Below are positions 55,678-64,000 of a stretch of DNA of 64,000 bases, piece by piece (position 1 is the first letter of the stretch; each line of letters starts with the position of its first letter). Origin of the DNA: Pectobacterium polaris (GTDB lineage: Bacteria > Pseudomonadota > Gammaproteobacteria > Enterobacterales > Enterobacteriaceae). The notes under the pieces are model-generated. The model was not told where the DNA came from. It searched no databases and saw only the letters and a list, made by a program, of their open reading frames with translations. The position numbers and the translations under genes were made by a program. The stretch is from assembly GCF_002307355.1 (NCBI RefSeq), contig NZ_CP017481.1, positions 3,596,001 through 3,660,000 on the forward strand. Direction: 5' to 3'.

Positions 55678-57472
55678 GGGACGCCTCCTGACGAGCAAGC
55701 CAGTGACGCCAGCCGCCGAATTCGGTGATATCCACGGCATCGCTCAGCGCAGCCGGTTCGCAGATAAAGCCTTTAACCTGTCGCCCGTCGATTAACGTCA
55801 GCGTGCCAATGCCCAGCGGCGCAGGAATTTCTGCGACAAACTCACCAAAGCGCGCCAGCGGGATGTCCCACAGCTCGACGATAATCGCCGCGCCGTCGGT
55901 GCTTTTCGCTAAACCGGGCTTGGCCGGCTGCGTATTCGCCAGCGCATAAAGGCGATAGTTTTCCGCCGTGCGCGTCTCTTCCACCCACACCGCATCGCGG
56001 CTGGTCAGTTGGTGATTGAGCGGCATGCCCGTCAGGTGCGCGCCAACAACGGCGAGGCGAACGTGCAATGCCGAAGGCGGCAAGGTGCCTGATACGGCGG
56101 ACAGCGTTTTTCCCGTTGCTCCCAACGTGAGCGCCAGCTGTGCCTGCCAGCGCAGACCAAAACTCGCCAATGCACGGTCGTGCCAGGCAGGTGCAATCAG
56201 CGTGATACCCGCCGGTAAACCATCGGTACGGAAAGGTGCCGGCAGCGCCAGCGCCGAGAGATCGGCCAGATTGGTAAAGTTGGTATAAGTGCCCAACTGG
56301 GAGTTGTAACGCACCGGCTCTTGCTTCATCGCTTCAAGCGTGTGGATCGTCGGTGAGGTCGGCACGACTAGCGCATCGAACGACGCCAGCGTCTGCTGAA
56401 TCTGACGCGCCAGTTCGGCACGCAGATACTCAGCCTTAAAAGCCTCTACCGCGCTGAAACGCTCGCCGCTCGCCACAATGCCGTGCACCACTGAATCCAT
56501 ATTTTCTGGCTGTTGCAGCATGTCGCCCACCGCGACGGTGCGTTCCGCCACCCAAGGGCCTTGATAAAGCTGATCGGCTAGCTGCGTGAAAATACTGAAA
56601 TCGATGGGATGCAGCGTCGCGCCCGCCGCTTCCAATTCAACCAGCGCGTGCTGCCATGCTGCCTGTGCAACGGCATCAGTAAAGAAAGTCGGATCGCTGG
56701 GAATCGCAAAGCGCGGTTTCGCTGGCAGCGCCGCAGGCGTACTGGCGGGATGGTGGCGCGAGTAAGCATCCGCCGCATCGTACCCGCCAGCCAGTTCGGC
56801 GACGATAAATGCATCGTCGACAGTCAGCGCAAACACGGAGATGGTGTCATTCAGGCGACAGGCCGGTACGACACCGCTTGCCGATAGCCACCCTTTCGTC
56901 GGCTTCAGGCCGATAATATTGTTAAACCCGGCGGGAACGCGCCCCGACCCAGCGGTATCGGTGCCTAATGAAAACGCAACCAGCCCGCGCGCCAGCACCG
57001 ACGCCGAACCGGAACTGGATCCGCCGCTGATGTATTCCGCATTAAAGGTGTTCGGCACCGCACCGAACGGTGAGCGCGTGCCGACCAGACCGGTCGCAAA
57101 CTGATCGAGGTTGGTTTTACCCATGACAATCGCCCCCGCCGCTTTCAGTTTGGCAACGGCCGTCGCGTCCTTATCAGCCAGATAGGTAAATGCCGGACAC
57201 GCCGCGCTCGTCGGCCAGCCCGCAACATCAATATTGTCTTTGACGGCAAAAGGAACGCCAAACAGCGGCAGCGCATCTGGATTTTCACGATACCGAGGCA
57301 ATAGCGCCGCAATTTGTACCTGAAGCAATTCAGGTGTCGCTAGCGCGATCCACGCGGGATCGTCCGGCGACAAGCTGGCGAGCAGCGCGCCTAACGTTTC
57401 ACCAACGCGATCGGCCTGCTGTTGATAATGCTGTTTCCATTCCTGAAGCGTGAGCCCTGTCATTCTTGGCAT
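55670..57472 (-). CDS. atzF: Allophanate hydrolase
   Basis: 600 residues. Amidase-signature domain: Lys in PFAVKDNIDVAG (~75-86), Ser-rich GGSSSGSASVLARGL, then GLKPTKGWLS. C-terminal ~130-residue allophanate-hydrolase domain starts near ALHVRLAVVGAHLTG. Converts allophanate to two ammonia and CO2. First gene of the urea operon; sigma54-like promoter and palindrome precede it. Confidence 0.95.
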   Translation of the reverse strand: MPRMTGLTLQEWKQHYQQQADRVGETLGALLASLSPDDPAWIALATPELLQVQIAALLPRYRENPDALPLFGVPFAVKDNIDVAGWPTSAACPAFTYLADKDATAVAKLKAAGAIVMGKTNLDQFATGLVGTRSPFGAVPNTFNAEYISGGSSSGSASVLARGLVAFSLGTDTAGSGRVPAGFNNIIGLKPTKGWLSASGVVPACRLNDTISVFALTVDDAFIVAELAGGYDAADAYSRHHPASTPAALPAKPRFAIPSDPTFFTDAVAQAAWQHALVELEAAGATLHPIDFSIFTQLADQLYQGPWVAERTVAVGDMLQQPENMDSVVHGIVASGERFSAVEAFKAEYLRAELARQIQQTLASFDALVVPTSPTIHTLEAMKQEPVRYNSQLGTYTNFTNLADLSALALPAPFRTDGLPAGITLIAPAWHDRALASFGLRWQAQLALTLGATGKTLSAVSGTLPPSALHVRLAVVGAHLTGMPLNHQLTSRDAVWVEETRTAENYRLYALANTQPAKPGLAKSTDGAAIIVELWDIPLARFGEFVAEIPAPLGIGTLTLIDGRQVKGFICEPAALSDAVDITEFGGWRHWLARQEASHV

Positions 57473-57486
57473 GATGTGAATCCCAT

Positions 57487-57498
57487 CTGGTATACAAG
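57487..57498 (-). promoter_or_regulatory. Candidate GntR/FCD operator of the urea operon
   Basis: CTGGTATACAAG, a TNGTATACNA-type palindrome typical of FadR-subfamily regulators, 15-26 bases before the atzF start and just downstream of the predicted promoter. Confidence 0.5.
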
Positions 57499-57512
57499 AT
57501 TGAATTCACTAA

Positions 57513-57528
57513 AGCGAAAACCATGCCA
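57513..57528 (-). promoter_or_regulatory. Candidate sigma54 promoter of the urea operon
   Basis: On the minus strand TGGCATGGTTTTCGCT: GG and GC separated by 10 bases, close to TGGCACG-N4-TTGCA. Sigma54/NtrC control would make sense for urea as a nitrogen source. I did not find a clear NtrC site. Confidence 0.5.
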
Positions 57529-57582
57529 GCTTTTACCCTGTTGATTTTTATGAAGTTAGATTGAGGCGCTCAATTTTCATGC

Positions 57583-57622
57583 ACAAAAAAGGAACAGCCG
57601 TGCGCCATCGCGGAGCACGGTT
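57583..57622 (-). terminator. Rho-independent terminator of the oxidoreductase gene
   Basis: On the minus strand CCGTGC...GCACGG, then TGTTCCTTTTTT, about 45 bases after the stop at 57665. Confidence 0.7.
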
Positions 57623-57664
57623 TGAAAAAAAGGTTTGTCATTGATATACGGATAATGCCTTCTC

Positions 57665-58672
57665 TCAGGCGATCTTCTTCGCGGCCTGCTGCGCCAGAAT
57701 CGACAGCGCTGTCGCCTTGAAGATATGCGCTTGCGACATCACCAGTTCGGTGCGCTCACGGCAGTCACGAAGAAAATTTGGGAAAAAAGTGCGTTCGACG
57801 CTGCCTGCGGGGGTAAAGCGCTGTTCACCCTTGCCATTCACCAGATAAACGACGTTGCTTTCGCCGCGCGTCAGATCGACATATTTCCTGATTTCGATAT
57901 AGCCTTCCGTCCCCAATATCGTCAGGCGGCCGTCGCCCCAGACGCTCAGCCCATCCGGCGTAAACCAGTCACAGCGGAAATAGCCCGTTGCCCCATTGTC
58001 GCCCAGCAACATCGCATCACCAAAATCCTCAAATTCTGGCTGGTGCGGATGGTGATAATTCGCCGTCTGGCTGGTTACCACTCGCGCGTCGGTATTGCCA
58101 GTAAAATAGAGAAACTGTTCGATCTGGTGAATACCAATATCGCAGAGGATCCCGCCGTACTGACGTTTTTGATAAAACCAGTCAGGTCGCGCGCCGCGTT
58201 CACGATGCGGGCCAACGCCGATCGTCTGAATCACTCGACCGATCTCACCCCGTTGCACCAGTTCACCGGCAAACAGCGCGCTATCCACATTGATACGCTC
58301 ATTAAAGTACACGGCAAATTTGCGGCCGGTTTCCGCGACCCGACGCTGGACGGCATCCAACTGCTCCAGCGTGGTCAGCGGCGGTTTGGCGGTGAAGAAA
58401 TCTTTGCCGGCATCCAGCGTACGCAGTGCCAGTTCGGCTCGGTCACTAGGAATGACCGCACAGGCAATAAGATCGATAGACGCGTCGGCAATCAGTTGTT
58501 CCGCAGAATCGGCAAAAGGAACGGCGGGGAACAGTGAGATAAATTTTTCCCGATTATTCGGATCGGACTCAAACACGCCGACCAGTTCCGCGCCCGCATC
58601 AACCAGTTGCCGACACATGTCATAAATGTGGTTGTGCGCTAACCCAATCGCCGCAAATCGAATCTTTTTCAT
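57665..58672 (-). CDS. Gfo/Idh/MocA-family NAD(P)-dependent oxidoreductase
   Basis: 335 residues from the ATG at 58672 (AGAGGTG upstream). Rossmann N-terminus MKKIRFAAIGLAHNHIYDMC, then the family motif in FFTAKPPLTTLEQLD (EKP replaced by AKP, so the usual Lys remains). C-terminal domain with GGILCDIGIHQIEQFLYF. Probably a sugar or inositol-type dehydrogenase; substrate unknown. Confidence 0.8.
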   Translation of the reverse strand: MKKIRFAAIGLAHNHIYDMCRQLVDAGAELVGVFESDPNNREKFISLFPAVPFADSAEQLIADASIDLIACAVIPSDRAELALRTLDAGKDFFTAKPPLTTLEQLDAVQRRVAETGRKFAVYFNERINVDSALFAGELVQRGEIGRVIQTIGVGPHRERGARPDWFYQKRQYGGILCDIGIHQIEQFLYFTGNTDARVVTSQTANYHHPHQPEFEDFGDAMLLGDNGATGYFRCDWFTPDGLSVWGDGRLTILGTEGYIEIRKYVDLTRGESNVVYLVNGKGEQRFTPAGSVERTFFPNFLRDCRERTELVMSQAHIFKATALSILAQQAAKKIA

Positions 58673-58817
58673 CTTCACCTCTGCCGATATCGTCATGCCG
58701 AGCCACTACAATAAGGCGGAAACCGAGCGGGCTAAAGACAAAAGCCGTGTAACGCGTTAGAATTTTTCCTGTTTTTTTAACATATCCACATTTTCCGCAA
58801 CGCAACTAAAGATAACC

Positions 58818-58994
58818 ATGAAAAGAAAACGTATTCTGATCCCTCTCATCATTCTGATCCTGTTTGTATTCTATCTGAATCGCGATGCGCTGAATCCTTT
58901 TGCGCCGGACTGTAAAAACCTCCCGGCGAATCAGCCAAAGCCCGAAGAGTGTAAAAAACCGGTGAAAGAAGTCGCCCCGGGCTTCGAGATTTAA
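58818..58994 (+). CDS. Small membrane-anchored peptide (58 aa), unknown
   Basis: ATG 58818 with weak upstream purines. Basic start KRKR, one hydrophobic segment (ILIPLIILILFVFYL), then a Pro/Lys-rich tail with Cys32 and Cys45 (DCKN, EECK). This pattern is of a small enterobacterial inner-membrane or lipoprotein-like peptide. Just after the stop, three copies of a GA(G/A)ATTTAAGC-like unit occur at 58986-59030. Confidence 0.55.
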   Translation: MKRKRILIPLIILILFVFYLNRDALNPFAPDCKNLPANQPKPEECKKPVKEVAPGFEI

Positions 58995-59033
58995 GCTTTT
59001 GAAATTTAAGCCTTCGAGATTTAAGCTGGCATA

Positions 59034-60797
59034 TTAGCGCGGTTTGGGAATATTGAACTGTTCCAGCGCGGGATTAACCGTTTTGGCAAAATCTTCCCGA
59101 CGGTTATTGAGTTTGCTTTTGGCATTGAAGAAATTCACCAGCGCTGCGATCCCCATACCGATGCTGAGCGCCCCGCTTACCGCCCACCCCACTGGCCCTG
59201 CGGCCGCGCCAACGGCAGAGGCGGCAGCCGCACCGGCGGCCTCACCCGCAATGGCACCGACCACCTTTCCGGCAATCGCTGCGCCAGCTTTGCCAGCCAG
59301 TCCAATAGCCGTTTTGCTCCCCGCCGCCTTGGTTAAATCCTCTGCGTGCAGCGACGATTTGGCAAAATCCATTACGCTGCGCCCGGCCTCTTTCACTGCC
59401 TGCGCATCGCTTTTTGCTCCAGCCCCCGCGTGTGACTCAGCCCAAAGCGCGGAATCCAGCCCAACAGATCGCGATGCAGTCGGTGACGCCGCAGAGAAAC
59501 GTTGGCTCATCGCCGCCTGCGCCAGCAGTGGATCGGACCGTAAAATGGTATTTATCTCGCGCGGTACCGCCTGCTCAAAATGCTGAATCACATCCGCATC
59601 TTTCTGTAGCACTTCAATACGTTGATTCAGCACCTTTTCCGTTTCTTCAGTATTCCGGTATTCGCGCCCCGCTATCACCTGTTCCTGCGTCTGTTGCAGT
59701 TTGACCAGCGCTGCCGATTTTTGCGCCCCGCTGTGCTGCTGCGGTTGGGTGAAAACCGCCTCATTCAGCTTGCTGATATCGGTTTTCGCCGCCAACCCCA
59801 ATGCTGCCGCATTGTGCAGCATATCCGCCGCTTCCTGACGGTTCACTGGTGCCTGTTCGCGAATCCAGCTTTTCATGTCCTTCATCATCAGCTTGCCATC
59901 ATGTGGGACTCGCGCCAGTTTCTCCCCTTTGACATCCGCATGTTCCAGAATCCCGAATAACCCTGGGTGCGACCACAGTTGGGCCGCCGCTTTTAGCTGT
60001 GGCGACAGCGTCGGGTTATCGGTCATGATCGCGTTCAGATCGGTCAGAGTACTGGTGCGATCGTTCTTTTGCGGCGGAGAATGCGTGTAGGATGTTTTGG
60101 CATCGGCGGCATTCAGCAGCGGCTCGTTAGCCAGCAATAGCGCGGAAGATTGCACTAACCGCAGCGACTGCGCATCGGCTGCCGGATTTTTCTCCCTATA
60201 TTCCTTCACGGCGTGGCTGGCATCGCTGGCGCGTCGCTCCATGCTTTTAATAAAGGATTTAGTATCGCGATTCGAGATATGTCCGTCGGCTCTGCCACCG
60301 TCTTTCGCTGTATCCATCGCCGTATAGATCGCGGGATTGTCACGCAGGTAGATGAGCGCTTTTTCCGCGTTCGCTCCGCCATCCTGTAGCATTTTCGCCG
60401 CCGCCAGCGGGCGATTCAGCGCCTTTGCCGCCTTCTCGCGTTCATTTTCCGGTAGATCGCTTAATAGCGGCGACCACTTTTCCAATGCTCTGGCATTACT
60501 GTGCTCTGAGCTGTCGATCGCCTGAAGATCGACGGGCGGTTTGGGTTCCGCAATGAGTGAACGGTCTGCAACGTTCGGCACAGCGGGTAAAATGCGAGTA
60601 GGTGCCGTCGTAGTCCGTTCAGTGGAAAGCTGCGATACGTTCGGCGACGCATCGCCAAAATCGATGGAACGCGAACCCGACGGCGTAACTGGCGATGCCG
60701 TCTGTTGCCCACTCGGCCTGCGAGTCTCAGTATCATGCTGCGCAGGCAAAGACGCGGCACTTCCCCAACGGCTTCCGCCCTCAATACGATTGACCAT
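59034..60797 (-). CDS. HrpF/HrpK-type type III secretion translocator/effector
   Basis: 587 residues. The N-terminal ~110 is Ser/Thr/Pro-rich without a classical signal, as in type III substrates. The middle has the HrpF/NolX-like pattern with DNPAIYTAMDTAKDGGRADG then HISNRDTKSFIKSMERR (calcium-loop-like DxxDGxIS) and a second, related block (HPGLFGILEHADVKGEKL then DGKLMMKDMKSWI). A Gly/Ala-rich hydrophobic stretch near 500-555 could insert in membranes. A Hrp box lies ~113 bases upstream. Inference: T3SS translocon or helper protein of the HrpK/HrpF group secreted through the Hrp pathway. Confidence 0.7.
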   Translation of the reverse strand: MVNRIEGGSRWGSAASLPAQHDTETRRPSGQQTASPVTPSGSRSIDFGDASPNVSQLSTERTTTAPTRILPAVPNVADRSLIAEPKPPVDLQAIDSSEHSNARALEKWSPLLSDLPENEREKAAKALNRPLAAAKMLQDGGANAEKALIYLRDNPAIYTAMDTAKDGGRADGHISNRDTKSFIKSMERRASDASHAVKEYREKNPAADAQSLRLVQSSALLLANEPLLNAADAKTSYTHSPPQKNDRTSTLTDLNAIMTDNPTLSPQLKAAAQLWSHPGLFGILEHADVKGEKLARVPHDGKLMMKDMKSWIREQAPVNRQEAADMLHNAAALGLAAKTDISKLNEAVFTQPQQHSGAQKSAALVKLQQTQEQVIAGREYRNTEETEKVLNQRIEVLQKDADVIQHFEQAVPREINTILRSDPLLAQAAMSQRFSAASPTASRSVGLDSALWAESHAGAGAKSDAQAVKEAGRSVMDFAKSSLHAEDLTKAAGSKTAIGLAGKAGAAIAGKVVGAIAGEAAGAAAASAVGAAAGPVGWAVSGALSIGMGIAALVNFFNAKSKLNNRREDFAKTVNPALEQFNIPKPR

Positions 60798-60909
60798 TCA
60801 CGTCCTCATTCTACTGTCATCAGGCTTAACAAACGGATCTCCCGCGTCATGCAAACACAGAAAGGCCTGCAAGCGTGCCGATCGCAGCATGACGAAGGTA
60901 ACTAGGCGT

Positions 60910-60937
60910 TGAGTGGGGTAAAACGACGATAAGTTCC
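60910..60937 (-). promoter_or_regulatory. Hrp box (HrpL-dependent promoter)
   Basis: On the minus strand GGAACT, 15 bases, CCACTCA, matching GGAAC(C/T)-N15/16-CCACNNA, 113 bases before the HrpF/HrpK-like start. This ties the gene to the HrpL regulon. Confidence 0.8.
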
Positions 60938-61194
60938 TGACGATATTCAGGGGTGTTTGATGGCTATTGGCCGCTTATTCATTTTATGGAAATCGCTTTC
61001 CACAGAATATTCTCGGAATGATGGCGGGGAAATAAGGCCGATAACAGGTTAATTGTTGTTCAATTACATGTCATTATTATCACTAACATTCAAGAGATAC
61101 CACTCCTTCTCTGATAATCTTTTTCTCCGTTACGCCTATTCCTGACACTTACAATAATCAGACGAAATGATTACAAAAAATTTCAAAGAGTAAC

Positions 61195-61216
61195 CAAATG
61201 TGTGATCCACATAAAT
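61195..61216 (+). promoter_or_regulatory. Candidate CRP site
   Basis: AAATGTGATCCACATAAATG: left half TGTGA is perfect, right half weak. It overlaps the KdgR-like box, as in other pectinolysis genes. Confidence 0.4.
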
Positions 61217-61233
61217 GAAACAACGTTTCCTTT
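61213..61233 (+). promoter_or_regulatory. Candidate KdgR box
   Basis: AAATGAAACAACGTTTCCTT: inverted GAAAC/GTTTC around a 3-base spacer, near the KdgR consensus AATGAAACN(1-3)GTTTCATT. Would repress the porin until pectin breakdown products appear. Confidence 0.6.
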
Positions 61234-61559
61234 TCACCATAATGCCACTCATCCTAATTATCAAGTCTGATGATAATTAGATTAACCGGTAAACGGTGGG
61301 AATTATCAACCTTCACTCAGCAGCATAAGCCATTTCGCTGATTGAAATACTCATAAGCTACGTCGTATATAAGGAGTCATCGATGCATTGATAGCAACCT
61401 GATTTACCAGGGAGAAAGCCCTGTCTGACATTATAAATGGCGTCATCATCATTCCTGGTGATTCTATTTTTACGCCCAAAAAATGACATCAACTGTCTGG
61501 TTTTAAAGATAGAGACTGCGCTCGCCAATAATATTGTTTACCCAAAAGAGAAAGATAAA

Positions 61560-62378
61560 ATGAAAATAAATACCCGTAACCTACTCATTGTTTGTGCCGG
61601 ATTCACACCGTTCCTCACTCAGGCAGAAACCGACGGCAAAACCACCTTCCAGTATGAACATAACTGGAAGACGGAAGATCGCCGCCACTCAGACTCCATT
61701 AAGCTCATTCATAAGAAAACCAACGGCTGGTCGTACGAAGTCAAATTCAGTACCTCAGCAGGTGGGAACAGCAACTACGACGTTGCCTATGATGACATGC
61801 AGGGCGGCTCTGGCGGCATGGTAATCGGTAAAGATTTCAAGCTCAGCAAGGCCGCCACCTTAACGCCGACCTTTGAATTTTCCATCGGCAATTCAACCAT
61901 GATGTACCAGTCGGGGCTGAAATATAACTACCGAATTAACAGCGACTGGTCCACTTATGGCCGCTACCGCTATGAATATAAAAAGCCCACTCGTAGCTCA
62001 CGCTATTCAACCATTTCCGCATCTGACAAATATGGTTACGCAGGGGAATCTTATTTGTCAAAATCCGACACCGGTCGTCATCGTCTGGATGCAGGGGTAA
62101 CGTATTCTGGTTTGGATAATATTAATCTGACTTACGTCTTTAACTACTACATCGGTGATAACACCACAAAATCGTATAAATATAGCAAGGGTGAATTCAC
62201 GGAAAGAGAATACGCGGTTTACGATAATGGGAAAACGGATTATGAACATCAGTTCAAAGTTCAATATAAGTTAAACAAACAGCTAACTCCTTACATTGAG
62301 TATGATGATATTAGCCAATCCAGCACATCATCAAGCCGTCAGGGGAAAATCAAAGTTGGTTTCAACTACGTTTTCTAA
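61560..62378 (+). CDS. Oligogalacturonate-specific porin, KdgM family
   Basis: 272 residues from the ATG at 61560, where the signal peptide begins (ending LTQA). Mature sequence: TTFQYEHNWKTEDRRHSD, WSTYGRYRYEYKKPTRSS and a C-terminal KVGFNYVF ending in Phe, as for outer-membrane beta-barrels. KdgM-type channels are 12-stranded and admit oligogalacturonides. Followed by a second family member. Confidence 0.8.
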   Translation: MKINTRNLLIVCAGFTPFLTQAETDGKTTFQYEHNWKTEDRRHSDSIKLIHKKTNGWSYEVKFSTSAGGNSNYDVAYDDMQGGSGGMVIGKDFKLSKAATLTPTFEFSIGNSTMMYQSGLKYNYRINSDWSTYGRYRYEYKKPTRSSRYSTISASDKYGYAGESYLSKSDTGRHRLDAGVTYSGLDNINLTYVFNYYIGDNTTKSYKYSKGEFTEREYAVYDNGKTDYEHQFKVQYKLNKQLTPYIEYDDISQSSTSSSRQGKIKVGFNYVF

Positions 62379-62397
62379 GAAATGCAGGATTTTATAA

Positions 62398-62418
62398 AGG
62401 AAATACGCCGTATTTCCT
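62398..62418 (+). other. Perfect 10-bp hairpin between the porin genes
   Basis: AGGAAATACG-C-CGTATTTCCT, 20 bases after the first stop. No T run; may act as partial terminator or mRNA stabiliser. Confidence 0.5.
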
Positions 62419-62509
62419 GCCGTGTTGATGAAAAAATAAATTCATGAATGAATTTTGTCTATCAGCGCACAGTTTTCATAATTAACGATCAATATTAATG
62501 GTGCCCATA

Positions 62510-63262
62510 ATGAAAAAACGCTACCTTGTGGCCGGTATTCTTTTTGCCCAAATTTATGCTGTTTCCGCGTCTGCCTCTGATACTAAACTCAGCTATGAAC
62601 ATAGCTGGGGAACAATGAATCGCTATCACGGTGATGAAATCGGCATGCGGCACTTTATGGATAATGGCCTGTACGTCGGCGTTGAACTGAGTTTTTATAA
62701 TAAGAATAAAGATCTGACCATCGATGATGTCGTCTCGAATTCTTATGCTTTTTATACCGGCTATGCCTATAGCTTAACGCCTGAATTAACCCTGACGCCG
62801 AATCTGGAAGCGCGCTTCTATTCCGGTGGCACCAGCGGTGAAGGCACCGTGGGCGATATCGGCGCTAGCCAGAGTTCCGGCGCACGCTATACGCCAGGTT
62901 TGAAACTGACCTGGGCTGTGACTGATAAGACGGATCTTCATGCGCAATATCGCTATGACCTCAGAAAAATCACCCGCAGCAAACGTACCAGCACGGATGA
63001 TGACACTCACCGTCACCGCTATGAAGCGGGCGTGGCCTACAAAGGTTTCGACAATTTCACGCTGGCGTACACCGCTTACTACTATCACGCGGATTACGTG
63101 CTGCAAAACAACAAAAAGCATGACTACCAGCAGGATTTCGACGTGTCTTACACCATCAACGACAACTGGACCGCACACGTTGGCGTTGAAGATGTTGCCA
63201 GCGGGCGCGATGTGAAATCGCGTGAAGGGAAAGGGAAAGTCGGCTTCACCTATACGTTCTAA
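62510..63262 (+). CDS. Second KdgM-family porin
   Basis: 250 residues from the ATG at 62510. Signal peptide ending ASA. Shares KLSYEHSWGTMNRYHGD, YRYDLRKITRSKR and the final GKVGFTYTF with the first porin. Tandem pair with distinct loops, so perhaps different oligomer sizes. Same strand as the pectate lyase that follows. Confidence 0.8.
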   Translation: MKKRYLVAGILFAQIYAVSASASDTKLSYEHSWGTMNRYHGDEIGMRHFMDNGLYVGVELSFYNKNKDLTIDDVVSNSYAFYTGYAYSLTPELTLTPNLEARFYSGGTSGEGTVGDIGASQSSGARYTPGLKLTWAVTDKTDLHAQYRYDLRKITRSKRTSTDDDTHRHRYEAGVAYKGFDNFTLAYTAYYYHADYVLQNNKKHDYQQDFDVSYTINDNWTAHVGVEDVASGRDVKSREGKGKVGFTYTF

Positions 63263-63308
63263 CAACGACTTACCTTTCTAAAACAACTTACTGCTACGCC
63301 ATATTTCT

Positions 63309-63342
63309 CGGGGATCCTGTTCATCAAGCGGGATCCCTTTAT
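63309..63342 (+). terminator. Terminator after the second porin
   Basis: GGGATCC and GGATCCC, loop 13, followed by TTTATTA, 50 bases after the stop. Confidence 0.7.
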
Positions 63343-63379
63343 TACAGCTCTGGATGAATCATCGTTACAGGTAGACAAA

Positions 63380-64000
63380 ATGAAAAGATTTGCGCTGTCG
63401 CTCCTTGCGGGTCTGGTCGCTTTACAAGCCAGCGCCGCCACGCCTGACCGTCTCACCATCGTCAATCAGTATGTTGATAACGTGCTGACCAAAGCTGGCG
63501 ACCATTATCACGGTCAGTCGCCTACGCCATTGCTTGCTGATGGTGTCGATCCTCGCACGGGCAAACAAATGGAGTGGATCTTCCCCGATGGTCGCCACGC
63601 CGTGTTATCCAACTTTTCCGCTCAGCAGAACCTGATGCGCGTGCTGGTCGGGCTCAGCAACCTGAGCGGCAACCCTAGCTATAAGCAACGTGCCGAAGCG
63701 ATCGTGAAGTATCACTTTCAGCACTATCAGGATGAGAGCGGCCTGCTGATTTGGGGCGGCCACCGTTTTGTGGATCTAAAAACGCTACAGCCGGAAGGAC
63801 CGAGTGAAAAAGAGATGGTGCATGAGCTGAAAAATGCTTATCCCTACTACGATTTGATGTTCAGCGTCGATAAAGACGCAACTGCACGCTTTATCCGCGG
63901 TTTCTGGAATGCGCACGTTTATGACTGGAAGATTATGGAAACCAGTCGCCACGGGAAATACGGGCAAAAAATAGGCGCGCTCTGGCAAAGTCCGTTTGAG
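63380..64000 (+). CDS. Periplasmic pectate lyase, polysaccharide lyase family 2, 3' end outside window
   Basis: 207 codons visible without a stop. Signal peptide ending ASAA. The mature sequence (DRLTIVNQYVDNVLTKAGDH, VLSNFSAQQNLMRVLVGLS, ESGLLIWGGHRFVDL, MVHELKNAYPYYDLM) fits the PL2 exo-type lyases that cleave oligogalacturonides entering via KdgM porins. The signal peptide points to the periplasm, as for the periplasmic member of this family. Nearest neighbours are the two porins, so it forms a periplasmic intake/breakdown unit. Confidence 0.85.
   Translation, partial: MKRFALSLLAGLVALQASAATPDRLTIVNQYVDNVLTKAGDHYHGQSPTPLLADGVDPRTGKQMEWIFPDGRHAVLSNFSAQQNLMRVLVGLSNLSGNPSYKQRAEAIVKYHFQHYQDESGLLIWGGHRFVDLKTLQPEGPSEKEMVHELKNAYPYYDLMFSVDKDATARFIRGFWNAHVYDWKIMETSRHGKYGQKIGALWQSPFE

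Larger units (their letters stand above)
60938..61559. other. Long control region of the first KdgM-type porin
   Basis: Contains the KdgR- and CRP-like sites (separate entries). A long leader (~320 bases) follows them. An ATG-started frame at 61437 runs into the porin but is too long to be its start. Confidence 0.5.

Noticed and set aside
59414..59960. Rightward ORFs within the HrpF/HrpK-like gene
   Set aside because: Antisense shadows; the Hrp box and protein features support the leftward gene.
61437..61559. N-terminal extension of the first KdgM-type porin by 41 codons
   Set aside because: The signal peptide starts cleanly at ATG 61560; the extension would bury it.

Overview
The window reads as chromosomal DNA of a soft-rot enterobacterium, most likely Pectobacterium or a close relative. 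Pointers are two KdgM-type oligogalacturonate porins beside a family-2 pectate lyase with a KdgR-like box, a Hrp-box-preceded HrpF/HrpK-type translocator gene, an ascG-ascF-ascB-like aryl-beta-glucoside locus, and a palindromic intergenic repeat of the kind common in this group. No rRNA, tRNA or CRISPR array was seen.

Layout. (1) 1-11514: the distal end of an extracellular contractile injection system (eCIS). The tape-measure/terminator-type gene (cut by the window edge) and a membrane-anchored GH18-like protein run rightward. They converge on a leftward run: AAA+ ATPase, small DUF4157 protein, then three AT-rich cargo genes. The three cargo proteins and the DUF4157 protein all carry a DNR(P/A)-(E/K/Q)-(S/T) motif starting at residue 30-35, after a low-complexity leader. 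The cargo domains differ: a BMT5/DUF2431 Rossmann methyltransferase-like fold, an HExxH-containing domain, and a HYD1/ART-like domain. This is the most novel part of the window. (2) 11.7-18.4 kb: an IS481-type transposase remnant, a two-gene secreted/lipoprotein operon, an orphan protein, an MFS exporter with a divergent LysR regulator, a metallo-beta-lactamase-fold hydrolase and a periplasmic orphan. (3) 18.85-20.9 kb: an RNA-repair pair (RNA ligase plus HD-phosphatase/kinase). (4) 21-26 kb: a COG0523 GTPase (ZigA-like) with a perfect 24-bp Zur-type palindrome, an orphan, an HNH protein, a VOC protein and an inositol-monophosphatase-type enzyme. (5) 26-30.5 kb: asc-like locus; the glucosidase gene has an apparent one-base frameshift in a G run. 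(6) 30.5-34.5 kb: a decaying stretch with LysR, an Old Yellow Enzyme remnant, a SnoaL-like protein, an N-formylglutamate-amidohydrolase-like lipoprotein and a ClbS/DfsB gene broken by one amber codon.

(7) 34.6-44 kb: two flavin monooxygenases, a flavin reductase, an M20 deacylase, a GNAT acetyltransferase and a polar-amino-acid ABC transporter with two tandem binding proteins. This is the parts list of the S-alkylcysteine / S-(2-succino)cysteine salvage route known from the Bacillus ytmI-ytnM operon. (8) 45.6-57.5 kb: one long leftward operon for ATP-dependent urea use: allophanate hydrolase, urea carboxylase, GntR regulator and the UrtABCDE urea transporter. A sigma54-like promoter and a GntR-type operator lie just upstream. 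A partial urtE duplicate lies at 44.6 kb. (9) 57.7-64 kb: a Gfo/Idh/MocA oxidoreductase, a 58-aa membrane peptide, a HrpF/HrpK-like translocator under a Hrp box, two KdgM-family porins and the start of a PL2 pectate lyase.

All calls come from reading the sequence; no database search was possible. Starts were moved from the longest ORF where a ribosome-binding site or family alignment decided it.
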